This document shows positions 49,936 to 60,135 of a stretch of DNA of 64,000 nucleotides, in pieces. Made by a program: the position numbers and the translations under genes. Every line of letters begins with the position of its first letter. Position 1 is the stretch's first letter. The stretch is from Phytophthora colocasiae (taxonomy: Eukaryota > Oomycota > Peronosporomycetes > Peronosporales > Peronosporaceae): the NCBI GenBank assembly GCA_018806915.1, contig JAGKQI010000075.1, positions 62,001 through 126,000 on the forward strand, written 5' to 3'. The notes beneath the pieces are model-generated. The model was not told the origin of the DNA and made no database searches. It saw only the letters and a list, made by a program, of their open reading frames with translations.

Positions 49936-50331
49936 TTCGACTTCGCCTTCCTCCGTAGGAGAGCGACGTGGGTCGCGCGTCGGCGACGCTGTCGTGTACT
50001 CGAACTACCACTTGAAGTCGGGCTAGTCTTGAACATCGCTCCGTAGCGAAGGCGAGACGCCGCGAAATACTCCGATACGGAGAGCGTGAGAGGAGCCGAG
50101 GGCTCAGTCCGGAAAGCGCTGAGGCGCTGAGGCGTAGACGCCTGGATACGGGACACCTCAGGAGCGGTTGGCTCGCTGGGGCGAATTGGAGAATGTGCTC
50201 GTTGAGCCAGCGCGCACGCGCACTCTCGTTGAGAGATTTCTTTTATCGGAAAGTTGCCGGTGACAAGCCTTGACAAGGCAGTTATGTCTGCAGTTGTAGA
50301 TACTCCGTATCCACGGTTTGGTGGGGGAGGG

Positions 50332-50733
50332 TGTAACGGGGTTGAGCGCCTTGGCTACAGTTGGTGTGTTATACACCATCCAGGTCACAAGTCACAGATC
50401 TGTGTACTACACATAGTGTTTCTCACACGTCACATATGTAGCCAGTTGCTGGCAGTTAACTCAGAGCCACACATTGCATTTTGATTAGGATTTAGTATGC
50501 TAGATACTAAATCCGTTACATTTAGGATTAGGGCAATAAAGTCAATAAAAATCAGTTTGCATTTTACATAATTAGTGTTAGTTCCTTTATTATAGGGACA
50601 CTGATTGTGCGAGTCCCGTATTTAGTGGACTACTTGGTTCTTGTATAGAACCGAAGGCTACTGCCTTGCAAGCAGGACTCTACGAGTCAACTAACTTCCT
50701 CTGTGCCGTGCACACCTACGCAGCCCCGCTGCA
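50332..50733 (+). repeat. Gypsy-2 3' LTR
   Basis: 402 bp. It differs from the 5' LTR by a 10-bp deletion near the start and a few substitutions. It is followed by TSD TTCAG. Confidence 0.95.
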
Positions 50734-51657
50734 TTCAGGATGTTATCGTCGTCTACATCGGCTCCGTCAAACAGGTTTTCATCCCGCATAGCGTCCAGAA
50801 ACTATTCCCCGTCGAAAGCGTCCACAGGAATCAAACGTCAGGCGTGGTCATCATCCGCGGTCTCAGTCGTGCTCTCCTCAGCATCACTCACTTGTACTCG
50901 AACATCGTGATCTGTATCCGACGTAATAGCAACGCTGTTGTCTTGTCCTTGTTCTGTATCATCCTGAGTAGGCCCCCGCACAACTTCACCGGGACGCTCG
51001 GAAGATTCAGCTGGAACGGGCTCCAGCACAGTGGGCTCTGGTGCAGATTCAGGACGCTCGCTGCTCTCGCAAAGCTCAGGGGATGGTCGTGGAGCAGGTG
51101 GCGCTTCCGGGAGACCTAGTAAGCCGGCGCGCCGCCTAAATGCCATAATGTCCTCTTCACCTGCAACAAATATTCAGTTCAATTCGTACATATACAGATT
51201 TAGACGAGAGGCGTACCGATAACAAACTCCTCTCCGCGTTGAGATTTGTTCAACCGCCCCTTGACACCGGGATTGAGATACGTGAAGTCCACACTCAGCC
51301 CTGTTGGCTTACGGGTCTTCCATCCCTCACCAGAAAGCTGGCGCCAAAGCTGCTTGAAAGTCTTCTCGCCCGGGCCGTTCATCTTAGTTACTCTTGATTT
51401 GTGGTGGAAAGCGAGTGTGTGTGTGTGGGGGGGATTGGCTTGTGTTAGAATTATCAAACTTTATACTGTCATTTCTATGGCGTTTGAAGAATCCCTTTCT
51501 ATCTTCCCAACACCGATCCAAAAGGATAAGTTATCTAACCCCCATAGATACAAACTTCTATATGCGGTGTTTTTGTCAGTATCTAATATCGACGAATACT
51601 ATATCCTGGCATACCGCTTAATCTATAGGATACAGAGTACGGGGACAAGAGGGTTAA

Positions 51658-51992
51658 AAGATTCTCGATTTCTCGGATCCACACGAATCGTTCCGATTCC
51701 AAATTCTGATCCCAAATCTGTCGAATTTCACGTTCCAACAAGTCGTTCATCCCCAACACCGACTCGATCGTGCGGTGCAGTTGACTCGACCGGAGTCTGC
51801 TAATCGAAGTAGCAGGCGATTCTCCATCTCAAAGCGTCTCAGTTTCTTGTGCAGATATTGACCTGTACGAGCAAGTGCCATGTTGTTGTCCGTCGTTCTC
51901 GCGAGCTCCCGCAATTGCGACACCAAATGGTCACCCGGGAGTGTCGGTGATCGCACGAGCCCCATGTGACTCGAATGCCAACGCTCGTCCAC
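51658..51992 (-). pseudogene. TKL-like kinase pseudogene, N-terminal part
   Basis: The minus-strand frame includes HLVSQLRELARTTDNNMALA, LHKKLRRFEMENRLLLRLAD and then MNDLLEREIRQIWDQNLESE. It continues across the PiggyBac TTAA into 40087 as an uninterrupted helical sequence. Helical N-termini of this kind precede the kinase domain in oomycete TKL-like kinases. One register change occurs near 51760. 51992 is simply where recognisable coding starts. Confidence 0.5.
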
Positions 51993-52530
51993 TGCTACGC
52001 GCGGATCAACCCAGCGTCATCCAAAACGGATAGCTTTCTCTCTCGGACCGGTACTACCGGTACATGGTACAAAAATGCACTATCGCTTTACTGCTTACTC
52101 GGGCTGACACCCGAGGGAAAATAGGTGTACTAGTCCTTTTTGCTTACTTCAGATATTGCCTTTAGAAAAATATCTGGATCATGATGATACATGTATTTGT
52201 ATCAGTTAACGACATGTTTATCTAGCACACGTCCTTGCGGCTGCTAGGATGACTAGTCATACACGTTCCTTGGCATATTTTCTCCCTTCGCAATGATTGG
52301 AACGTTCTTCTAAGCTCACGTAGAATGGCATCTTGGAAGTAATTGAAACGGTGCTCCAGGCAACAGCATTGCCCTACGCGAGGGCCTTGTACACAGTGTT
52401 TTCGTGACTCCAAATAGGCGTAGTTGAGCGTCGTGCCAACATCGGAGGAAGAAACCTTTAACTTTCTCGATCGAGTAGCAGCCCTGTATCGCGTACTATC
52501 CACCGAAGCCATCATGCAGTCACTCGACTG
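51993..52530. other. spacer, no recognised gene
   Basis: A short minus-strand frame (52222-52515) shows no known motif. The rest is unassigned sequence between the kinase remnant and the next LTR. Confidence 0.4.
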
Positions 52531-53954
52531 TGTGTCGTAAAGCGAATGGCAAGATTTCCCGGAAAGGCAATATCAGCCACATAACCTGAACAAGCGACAG
52601 GGCGCACCTGTGATGTCCAGATCTGAGGCGAATCAGATGAGGGCACGATGGATCCGGCCGGGAACAGGTAGTGGCGACACCAGCGGTGGGTCGCTGATTG
52701 AAGTGGGAATCGGAAGTCGGACCGAGTGGGCATCACCGGTGTGAAGACCCAAAAGATGTTCCAGCGAGGCTGATCCGTTCCCCCCGGAGGGCGGGGGTAA
52801 CCACGAAGACCTCGGGCCAGAGGATATTGGTTCGTCGGAGATTGTGTTCAATGGGAGTGGAGCGGCGGGCGCCAACGCACCACGTGGGGAGACAGGACGA
52901 TCGAGGGTGTTCCCGCGTAATCGACGACGATGCGGGATCAGGCGAGCTAGATTTCGGATCACAGCCCAGCTTGATATTTTGGAATCTTCCGGCGATGTGC
53001 CTTCGGAGCACGGCCAAGCAGGATCACGCAGTGATCCTCTCCCGACTAAGTACGAGATCGACTCAGGGTCAAGCTCGGCTCAAGGCATGACGAAGACTCT
53101 TCTAGTGGCCTGATCCCGACTCTCCGGACGACGATTAGGCGGGATCACGCGGTGATCACCTCCCGATTAAGTACGAAATTGGCTCCCGATTAAGTATCGC
53201 ATCAGCTCCCGATCAGGGTTGGGGGAACAAGGTTAGAGATCAGCCATGTAGCCAGTGTCGGGTGATTGTAGGATAGTAAATCAGGATGGGATTAGTAGGC
53301 ATAGTAATAACTATAACCAGAATCGAATTTGCCCTGAACTACTCAAGTGTCTTCGCTACGCCTGGAACCGGGACCCTACAAGCGTCTGGAAGGTAAGGAC
53401 ACGTGACCTAGTATAGCGGTTAAGACTGGATAATATATTGGCCAGCTTTGCCCTATCTAGTAAACTATCCTTTAAGTGGACGAATGTTCACGCATTCTCA
53501 AGCGCATAACTCGGATCGGAAGGAATTGGTTGTTTAGCCTAACGATCCCGTCGAATCTCGCCCCCTCAAGACCCCCGCTAAAGGAAGCGGCAAGAAACGA
53601 AAGGAAGGGACCGGATCCCGAATATTGGACTATTGGGAGACCTGGATCAAGGACCAGGCGCCCGGATCAAGGCTCGAGAACTCGCGTACGATTGGGAACA
53701 AGTACCCAGAGGTATAGTGAAGTGTATCCACGCTACCTCAAACCCCTACGACCACAAGACCTCCTTCTAACCTTCAAGACCTCTTCAGAAGTCACCTGGA
53801 AGAGCGTAACCCGCCTACCGACGGGTACACAAGGTGGAACTACACACAGCTAGATCACGGATCATCGAGGGACCCCCTCCGTTAGTCAGTGTCTGGGCGC
53901 AAGTGGTGATTGAGACCTGCCTCAACGAGATTTTGCCAGATCCGCTCCACCACA
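52531..53954 (+). repeat. 5' LTR of the Gypsy-1-related element
   Basis: About 1.42 kb, diverged from the Gypsy-1 LTR but alignable at both ends (GCGAAT...CGGAAAGGCAA at the start; CCAGATCCGCTCCACCACA at the end). The PBS with the gag ATG follows at once. Confidence 0.75.
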
Positions 53955-55172
53955 ATGGTGCGCGTGCCCGGATCTTCTGGTGACCTCGGATATCACCGTG
54001 AGTCCCAAGAAGATGTCACGGTAAAAGAAGAACAAGGGGAAGAAGTGCTTACGAATGTTGGATCGACGGAGGCACCGCTGAAAACAGAAAGATCCACAGA
54101 TCAGCAGAGTTCTGGGAGGATCTCTACTGACAGACACGAGGCAGACCTGGATCACGATCCAGATTTAGAAGAAAAACCTCGAATTCCTCCTAAGGCCCCT
54201 TCGAGGGCCACCGTGGATCTCGATGAGAATCGAGATCCGCAAACGAGCGATAAGGAATCGGCGAAACCGAAACCCAATCCGCTCACCAAGTCCACGGCTG
54301 CTTCAAGATCGACGAAGAAGAAGAAGATCAAGAGCACCCGGACGAAACTGAAAGCCCCAGATTCGGAATTCGAAGACGTGATCAAGTCAAGATCAGTGGC
54401 CACCAACAACGCCATCGAGATGGCCGACTACCGGAAGGTGCTGAGCGAGATCCTGCTTCAGGACCCTGTCCTGACGATTATACAGGCTCGCCAGATCGGA
54501 GAGCTATCCGGCCCAGTGTCGAGACCCCCGACCACCACTGACCGCCTAAATGCAGTGAAGGTATTGTTAGACCTACTCCAAGAAGCGGGTTTTATGGCTG
54601 GAGAGTTCGATCCGAACAGGCATCAAGGAGCTGCTGAGCAAACAGTCCATTGTGGTGCGTGCTTTTGCGCGCGATCCCTATTCGACATGGAACTTCGGAA
54701 TATCCAGACGGCGACTCAAGGATTATTTGACGACCTCAAGATCCTGGTCGGCGAGCGCTCACGAACACCGGAGCTAGGCTACCAGACCGGATCGTCGCAT
54801 TACGCGTCAGCCACGTCGGAGCCAGACTCAGATAGTCCCAGAGGCCCACCACGCATGCCGTTGGACCCCTCCGGAGATGAGTTCCTGAAATCCAGGTCGA
54901 GAAAGCAGGATCAGCCATTTACGGAGGTGAAAGTAGAGCCAAAAAGGCTCGATCAAGTGAAGAGTCGACAAGACGTAGCTGATCATACCTCCCTGGCGGC
55001 CAAAACCCCCGGATCAGACGGAAAGCTGAACGAATATTTCCAAATGGCGATGGATCGGTGTTTGAAAGAACAGAGTCAGCTGATCCCCAGAACCTCTGTC
55101 CGGGGAACGTCGGATGTGGACATGGAGTCAGTCGCCACCCAGGATCCGGACTCCCGGGGATATTCCGCTTCG
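53955..55172 (+). pseudogene. gag: gag N-terminal block of the Gypsy-1-related element
   Basis: ATG 53955 lies within the PBS and reads MVRVPGSSGDLGYHRESQED, collinear with Gypsy-1 gag. At ~54619-54676 a ~57-bp insertion not present in Gypsy-1 interrupts it. The gag block breaks at ~55172, where the inverted pol block begins. This copy shows the probable ancestral gag start. Confidence 0.75.
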
Positions 55173-56394
55173 TTGACCGTGAGACCTTCGACGTAATCGG
55201 ATCTACTTCAGTCACCTCCCAACCAGGTAGACTCCACACAATCGCGCTGAAAGCGCCCCCACCTCGTTTGACCCGGGCAGATCCGTCTAAACTTAGCACC
55301 CATAGTTCCTCATCTTGATTCACTGTGGGTACCGGGGTTTGGACCCGGCGTTTGGGTTCCTTTCGAGGTGCGATCGCGATCAGGGCGTCGTCGACCTTCG
55401 CTCTGGGCGTTATGCTGGCCGCGATCGCCCCCAGTATTTCATCTTCACCCTTCGTGCATTTCGTGATCTCGAGAGACCACGGGGATAAGAGTGCGGACCA
55501 CTGACCCAGGCGTCCCTGAAGACCGGCGGACTTGAACAACCATGTCAGGGTAGAATGCCGGGTCAAGACCTTGATCAATACCTGATCCGGCGTCCCACCA
55601 ACATGGTGTAGTACAGGTCTAGGATCCGTAACAGTGATAACGCTTCCTTCTCTGCGACATTGTAATTCAACTCGTTCGTTTTCAGGGTTCGGCTGACGAA
55701 CGCGACCGGGTGGTAGATCTGATCGTGTTCTTGCGTTAACGCGGCGGAGATTGCCCAGTCACTGGCATACACGATTACCACAGGCAATTTCGCCGTATCG
55801 AAGTGGCGGAGGACCGGGGTCAACGAGATCTTAGTTTTCAAGGCGGTGAACGCTTCTTGCGCTCTACTCCACCTCTCATCCACTGTCTTGAGTCTCGTGG
55901 TGATTTTAGTTTCGCTCGATCTGGAGAAAGACATCACCCCCAGGTCAGGATCCGGGGCATTATCGCCTTCTCGAGCCGAGATGCCTCGTGATCTATCCCG
56001 ATCCGACTCCGGCTTAGTAGGATCTCGGGAGGATGGGTCCTTCTCGTCCATGATCTTCCGTAGATCCGTTCGCTTCCTCAGATCTGCGAACTCCACTTCA
56101 CGTAGTTCATACAGAACCGATGCATAGATCGCAAATTCCTCGATGAACCGACTATAGTAGTTCAAACTTCCCAAGAAGGACTGCATAGATCGGAGTGACC
56201 CTGGGAACGGCAGATCCGTCAGGGATTTCAGGTCCTTCGGATTTGCCTCCAACCCATCGTTCGACACCTTGTGTCCGAGATATTCCACCTTATCCATACC
56301 CCAGAAGCACTTTGCCACGCTGATCGAGAGGTTCTACTTATCACAGGCCTCTAATAGGCCTTCCACCGATCGCACATCTGATCCCATGATCCAG
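55173..56394 (-). pseudogene. pol: inverted pol block: RT connection and both RNase H parts
   Basis: On the minus strand, from the base after YIDD: ILITAGSWDQ..., then MDKVEYLGHKVSNDGLEANP, the first RNase H (VIVYASDWAISAALTQEH) and the beginning of the second (LSLDGSARVKRGGGAFSAIV). It ends at the GCGGAATA site where Gypsy-1 pol would continue at ~9951. The missing continuation lies on the plus strand at 63863-64000. A register change lies near 55578. Confidence 0.85.
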
Positions 56395-56858
56395 CCGTGA
56401 TCGGTCCAGCTAAGAATTGGTATCGCCAGCTAAGTCGGACTACGAAGACCTGTTGGGCAGATTTGCTTGACAGCTTCCAAACACAATATTGCGGACTGGG
56501 AATGTCCGTTGCGTGGCAATACTACCATGCCCGGAAACGGTCTGAAGAAACCCCCCTTGATTACTTTTACCGGCTCAATGTAGCCGCTCTGAGGGCTAAA
56601 CTCAAGATCAAGGATGGGAGCCCCAAGGCTCGTCGGGAACACGTCGATCATTATATCGAGATATTGGGTGATCCCGAGCTAGCCGATCGGCTAACCTTGC
56701 TTCTGCTCACGGACGTCGAGGGTCTGGAGGAAGTGCTTCGCGCGCGAAAAAATAGCGAAAAGTAGGCCGTGTAAGCCCGCATTCGGCTCGAAATATCGGC
56801 AGAAGATACCCGCTAGTGCCCCAACGGCGCCATCTCGGGCTGTGGTGCGCGCGATTAA
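56395..56858 (+). pseudogene. gag: gag C-part, before Harbinger insertion
   Basis: Starts at PAKNWYRQLSRTTKTCWADL and follows Gypsy-1 gag through KARREHVDHYIEILGDPELA. It stops at 56765 by decay, and the DNA match continues to the Harbinger TSD TAA (56856-56858). Confidence 0.8.
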
Positions 56859-57060
56859 GGGCCGGTCTTAGCGGAATTTGTTCTAGTGGATGCCCTATCG
56901 GTGGACAGCACCTTTTCTGCTTGGTTTTGCTAGGAACAAGTTTGAAGTTAGTGGACAGCTCGAGTGGATCAGTCAAGAGGCGGGAGGGGGGAAATCTCTA
57001 TCGCCAGCGAGTTTTTTATAGCAACTAGGACCCACTTTGCTTTCGCTCCACAAAGTGCTC

Positions 57061-58311
57061 ATGCTATCGACCCGTGATCTAATCCGCATCGCACGACGCA
57101 ACCGTGCTCGACACAACGCACAGCTCGGAGTGCTTCTAGTTGCACTTCTTCAGCGATCTCGAAGAGCACGTGTTTCACGTCGACGTGTCGACGTTGATGC
57201 TGAAATCGAGATGTTGCTCAACGAAAACATGTTCGAGCGAACGTTTCGGATGAATGCCGAGAGCTTTTCGTGCTTGCTGGGTATTCTGTTGTCACAGCTT
57301 GAGGTAGACGAGCTTCGTTCAACCAACTCGAGTGGAGAAGATCCCATCTCAGCTCCAATTATGCTCATGACTACCCTGCGCTATCTCGCCGGAGGATCAT
57401 ACCTTGATATCCGCCGTACCGTTGGAATTAGTAGGTCCTCGTACTATCGAGTCATCGACGCTACAATGAATGTCATTCTCGGTATTCGTGAACTGCAGAT
57501 TGAGTTCCCTAGCAACGACACAGATCGCGAGATAGCAATGAAGGATTTTAGAGACATCAGTTCTGGTGGGGTGATACGGGGGTGTATTGGTTGCGTGGAC
57601 GGTTGGCTATGTGTTATCAAGTCTCCAAGTGCCGACGACGCGGGAGACGTGGGTACCGGACGCTACTACAGCGGGCACTACGCGTGTCCCGGTATTAATG
57701 TTCAGGCCGTGTGCGATGCACACTGTCGGTTCACAGCGGTCGATGCGAGTTTTCCCGGCAGCACAAATGATGCGCGCGCTTTTCGCGATACTGGAGTGGC
57801 TCGGATGCTTGATTCGCTTCCGACAGGCATGTACATCATAGGTGACAATGCGTATCCGGTAGGCGAACACCTACTCACTCCATTCACTCGCAACCAAATT
57901 GTTGATGAGTATCATGACTCCTTCAACTTTCACGCGAGTCAACTTCGTATAAGGATTGAGATGGCCTTTGGGCTCCTAACGACTAAGTGGAGAATTTTCC
58001 GTGCCCCGCTTGAACGTAACCTGATGAATACGTCGAAGACTATATACACCGCTATGATACTTCATAACTTTGTCATCAATAGGCGCATGATTACCGACAA
58101 CGACTTCAGCATTTTTGATGAGCGTATTCGCCCGCTTCGCGTAGGCGAGCAATCTCGACACGTCAACGACGTGGCCAATCTTATGGGTTATATGTCCAGC
58201 GACATTGGTGTCGAACATGGCCAAAGCTATACAAGAGACTACATCGTTCAACTACTCCGTGCTAACAACACTTTGAGACCACAATCAAACCTTAGACGCA
58301 ATCAACTGTAG
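57061..58311 (+). CDS. Harbinger transposase (DDE_Tnp_4)
   Basis: 416 aa from ATG 57061 (MLSTRDLIRIARRNRARHNA). An N-terminal helical region holds an HTH-like stretch (TVGISRSSYYRVID, ~118-131). The catalytic triad is visible: D in GCIGCVDGWL, D in TAVDASFPGSTNDARAF, E in LRIRIEMAFGLLTTKWRIF. Length and motifs match Harbinger/PIF nucleases. The enzyme cuts at TWA sites and normally needs the second element-encoded protein for nuclear import and DNA binding. The frame is intact. The next gene is convergent with ~20 bp between stops. Confidence 0.93.
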   Translation: MLSTRDLIRIARRNRARHNAQLGVLLVALLQRSRRARVSRRRVDVDAEIEMLLNENMFERTFRMNAESFSCLLGILLSQLEVDELRSTNSSGEDPISAPIMLMTTLRYLAGGSYLDIRRTVGISRSSYYRVIDATMNVILGIRELQIEFPSNDTDREIAMKDFRDISSGGVIRGCIGCVDGWLCVIKSPSADDAGDVGTGRYYSGHYACPGINVQAVCDAHCRFTAVDASFPGSTNDARAFRDTGVARMLDSLPTGMYIIGDNAYPVGEHLLTPFTRNQIVDEYHDSFNFHASQLRIRIEMAFGLLTTKWRIFRAPLERNLMNTSKTIYTAMILHNFVINRRMITDNDFSIFDERIRPLRVGEQSRHVNDVANLMGYMSSDIGVEHGQSYTRDYIVQLLRANNTLRPQSNLRRNQL

Positions 58312-58331
58312 ATTTCTTGATCTTAAGTCAT

Positions 58332-59459
58332 TCAGGACCCACTAGTGCTTAACATAGCTTTCTTTTTAGCTCGCACGTGAGCAATGTCTGCGTTAACTTC
58401 CTCCAGATCTGCTGCAGTGTAGATGCCTTGGAGGGCAGATAACATTCGCTCTCGTAGTGCCATCAGCGAGCTTAACGAAGCAACAAGCTGTGCAAATCGG
58501 CAATCCTGTTCGAGTGCTTCGGCTGTGGAGTTGTTCGAACGGAGGGTATCCAAAATACCGTCAATTAAAAAGACCTTGGTAGGGTTCTTCGTAGAGCGAT
58601 GCTTCTTAGATTTCGGCTGGGCGTCACTTTCGCTGTCGCTTTCTGTCTGCATGGTATTTAGCCGTGCTCGTTTTGGTAGTTTCCCTTCGACAGCCTCTAA
58701 GAGACCTGGTTTGGTCTCCAGCCACTCGTGCATGTACAATACATCGATCTTTCCAGAACAGTAAGCGAAGAAGTCGTTATCGTGCATTCCAGATACGCGA
58801 GAATTTGCGAGGGCAAGAGCATATCGAGCTGAAACGTCCTTCCACATTTCGCGAAGCTTGGAGGCGTCATGGCGAACAATGAACCCTGGATTGCACTTCG
58901 AGAAAGCAGCGAGATTCGACGCTAGTTTATCTAGATCCGCTCTTGGCTTCACGAAAGTGGCGTGAAAGTCCGTCCAGAAGGAGGAGTTAGCATGGATTTC
59001 GTTGGAATCTAGCTCTGCACGAGTCGGTCTGCGATCGATTTCGTCTATTCGACTGACGAACTCGTCGGAAAACATGACATTCAACAGTCGCAGCATGCAA
59101 TGACGAGTGCGACGCCTAGCACCTTCTACTGGTAAAGCCAAAGCCTTGCTCGGTCCTTCTTCAACTGCTAGCCGCTGCATTTCAGCAAAAGCGCACTTCT
59201 GTTGCATCAGAAGCGCAATGTAACCAAGCTTGTGATCAATGGCGTCTGGTCCTTTCTTGATGATGCGAAGCTGCCGCAAGTAGCATTCCGTTCGCAATTG
59301 CTTGGCGCCAAGTGTCGCCAATCTTGATTCCGTCTCCTCTGCTGACATCGCGTCGCAATAGAGAAGATCTCCGATACTCATAGCTGGGGTAGGATGAGCT
59401 TCAACTGTTCTTTTGACGACCGTCCTTGTTGTAGAGGGTGTAGAGCGATCGGCAGACAT
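58332..59459 (-). CDS. Harbinger second protein (Myb/SANT-like position)
   Basis: 375 aa from ATG 59459 (MSADRSTPSTTRTVVKRTVE); the frame is open 47 codons further upstream. Helical throughout, with aromatic residues in the pattern FWTDFHATFV ... FAYCSGKIDVLYMHEWLETK. A basic nuclear-signal-like cluster (PKSKKHRSTKNP) follows an acidic Ser/Asp/Glu tract near ~300. By position and size it is the accessory DNA-binding partner of the transposase; a classical Myb motif is not obvious. Intact. Confidence 0.75.
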   Translation of the reverse strand: MSADRSTPSTTRTVVKRTVEAHPTPAMSIGDLLYCDAMSAEETESRLATLGAKQLRTECYLRQLRIIKKGPDAIDHKLGYIALLMQQKCAFAEMQRLAVEEGPSKALALPVEGARRRTRHCMLRLLNVMFSDEFVSRIDEIDRRPTRAELDSNEIHANSSFWTDFHATFVKPRADLDKLASNLAAFSKCNPGFIVRHDASKLREMWKDVSARYALALANSRVSGMHDNDFFAYCSGKIDVLYMHEWLETKPGLLEAVEGKLPKRARLNTMQTESDSESDAQPKSKKHRSTKNPTKVFLIDGILDTLRSNNSTAEALEQDCRFAQLVASLSSLMALRERMLSALQGIYTAADLEEVNADIAHVRAKKKAMLSTSGS

Positions 59460-59790
59460 TCTGGCAGACGCAGGTGGTTGAATTGTGACTGGGACAGGTG
59501 AGACCTGTTGAGAGAAAATCAGAATGATCATGGGAGCTCGTCCTTGTCTTGCTAAAGATACGATTCTATCCCATCGATAGCTATACCGTTCAAGTGGCAC
59601 ACCTCATGAGGTGGGTCATCCCTCCGGCCACTCTCCGTCCACGTCCACTACCCCTAATTTTGCGCTGTGGACGTGGATCTGATTCCAACAAGCGGGCACA
59701 TGTGGCGTCCACCAACATCTGCAAGGACGAGATTCTATTGGGCCCCAGGAGGCAAATCCACCGTTATTTTTTTGCTAAGACCGACCCTAA

Positions 59791-60135
59791 AGCCCATTAT
59801 CCGAGCTCCGAGTCAGAAGAAGTCTCGGGATCGGATGGATCCGACTCCGAAGGCGACCTCCGAAGAATTTATCTCGTTGCGACAGAGGATAGGTCGACCG
59901 GTACTGGGGGCGTTCCCCACCCGGTGGATCAGCCACGATCTCACGCGAACACGTAAGATCAGAGCCGTATCTCAGATCGTCGCGGCTCGCCAGATCATGA
60001 TTGGAGACGCTGTTCACACTGTGGATCCCGGAAACACACGGATCTGGACTGTTGGAGGCGTCTAACCTGTGATAAATGCGGGAAGAGGCATTCTACGGAC
60101 CGCTGTCTGTATACCTGTTGCGGTTGTGGGGAAAT
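59791..60135 (+). pseudogene. gag: gag C-part after Harbinger, with zinc-knuckle region
   Basis: Continues gag as SSESEEVSGSDGSDSEGDLR and, in another register, the Cys cluster equivalent to CSHCGSRKHTDLDC...CDKCGKR. It is interrupted at AAAT (60132-60135) by a solo LTR. Confidence 0.75.

Larger units (their letters stand above)
42969..50733 (+). mobile_element. Gypsy-2: Ty3/Gypsy chromovirus-type element
   Basis: LTRs 42969-43380 (412 bp) and 50332-50733 (402 bp, lacking 10 bp near its start). TSD TTCAG (42964-42968, 50734-50738). PBS TGGTAGCAC begins 2 nt after the LTR, and the PPT GGTGGGGGAGGG precedes the 3' LTR. gag, protease, RT, RNase H, integrase and chromodomain are all present, but in five registers, and a 514-aa antisense ORF overlaps the 3' part. 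It is inserted in PiggyBac exon 2. LTR divergence is about 1% by eye. Confidence 0.95.
40470..51382 (-). pseudogene. PiggyBac transposase, four exons, disrupted
   Basis: Exon 1 is 51382-51217 (MNGPGEKTFKQLWRQLSGEG...FVIG), intron 51216-51161 (56 bp). Exon 2 is 51160-50739 plus 42968-42770 around Gypsy-2, intron 42769-42702 (GTAAGT...CAACAG). Exon 3 is 42701-42003, with the DDE start VVSFDEGMIP; intron 42002-41907. Exon 4 is 41906-40470, with TDRFYSC, MGGVDVHDQL and a C-terminal Cys-rich zinc domain (CKVC...CPRC). Damage: TGA and TAG in exon 2 (near 50838 and 50800), two 1-nt shifts in exon 4 (~41830 and ~41780), TAG at 41287, the MITE and Gypsy-2. The intron borders keep the frame, so the model is firm. 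Confidence 0.85.
40088..51657 (-). mobile_element. PiggyBac element with nested Gypsy-2 and MITE
   Basis: TTAA at both borders (40088-40091, 51654-51657), each followed inward by CCCTCTT. The transposase gene lies on the minus strand. Gypsy-2 (42969-50733) is inserted in the second coding exon and a 356-bp MITE (40909-41264) in the last exon. Without them the element is ~3.4 kb. The TTAA lies in a kinase reading frame that rejoins exactly (REIENLLKDEERMKW), as expected from seamless PiggyBac targeting. Confidence 0.92.
56859..59787 (+). mobile_element. intact-looking two-gene Harbinger (PIF) element
   Basis: 2929 bp. The TIRs GGGCCGGTCTTAGC / GGGTCGGTCTTAGC (inverted) are flanked by the typical 3-bp TSD TAA (56856-56858, 59788-59790). 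It carries a full-length transposase and a convergent second gene with no stop codons, so it could be autonomous. It is inserted in gag of the rearranged element. Confidence 0.93.
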
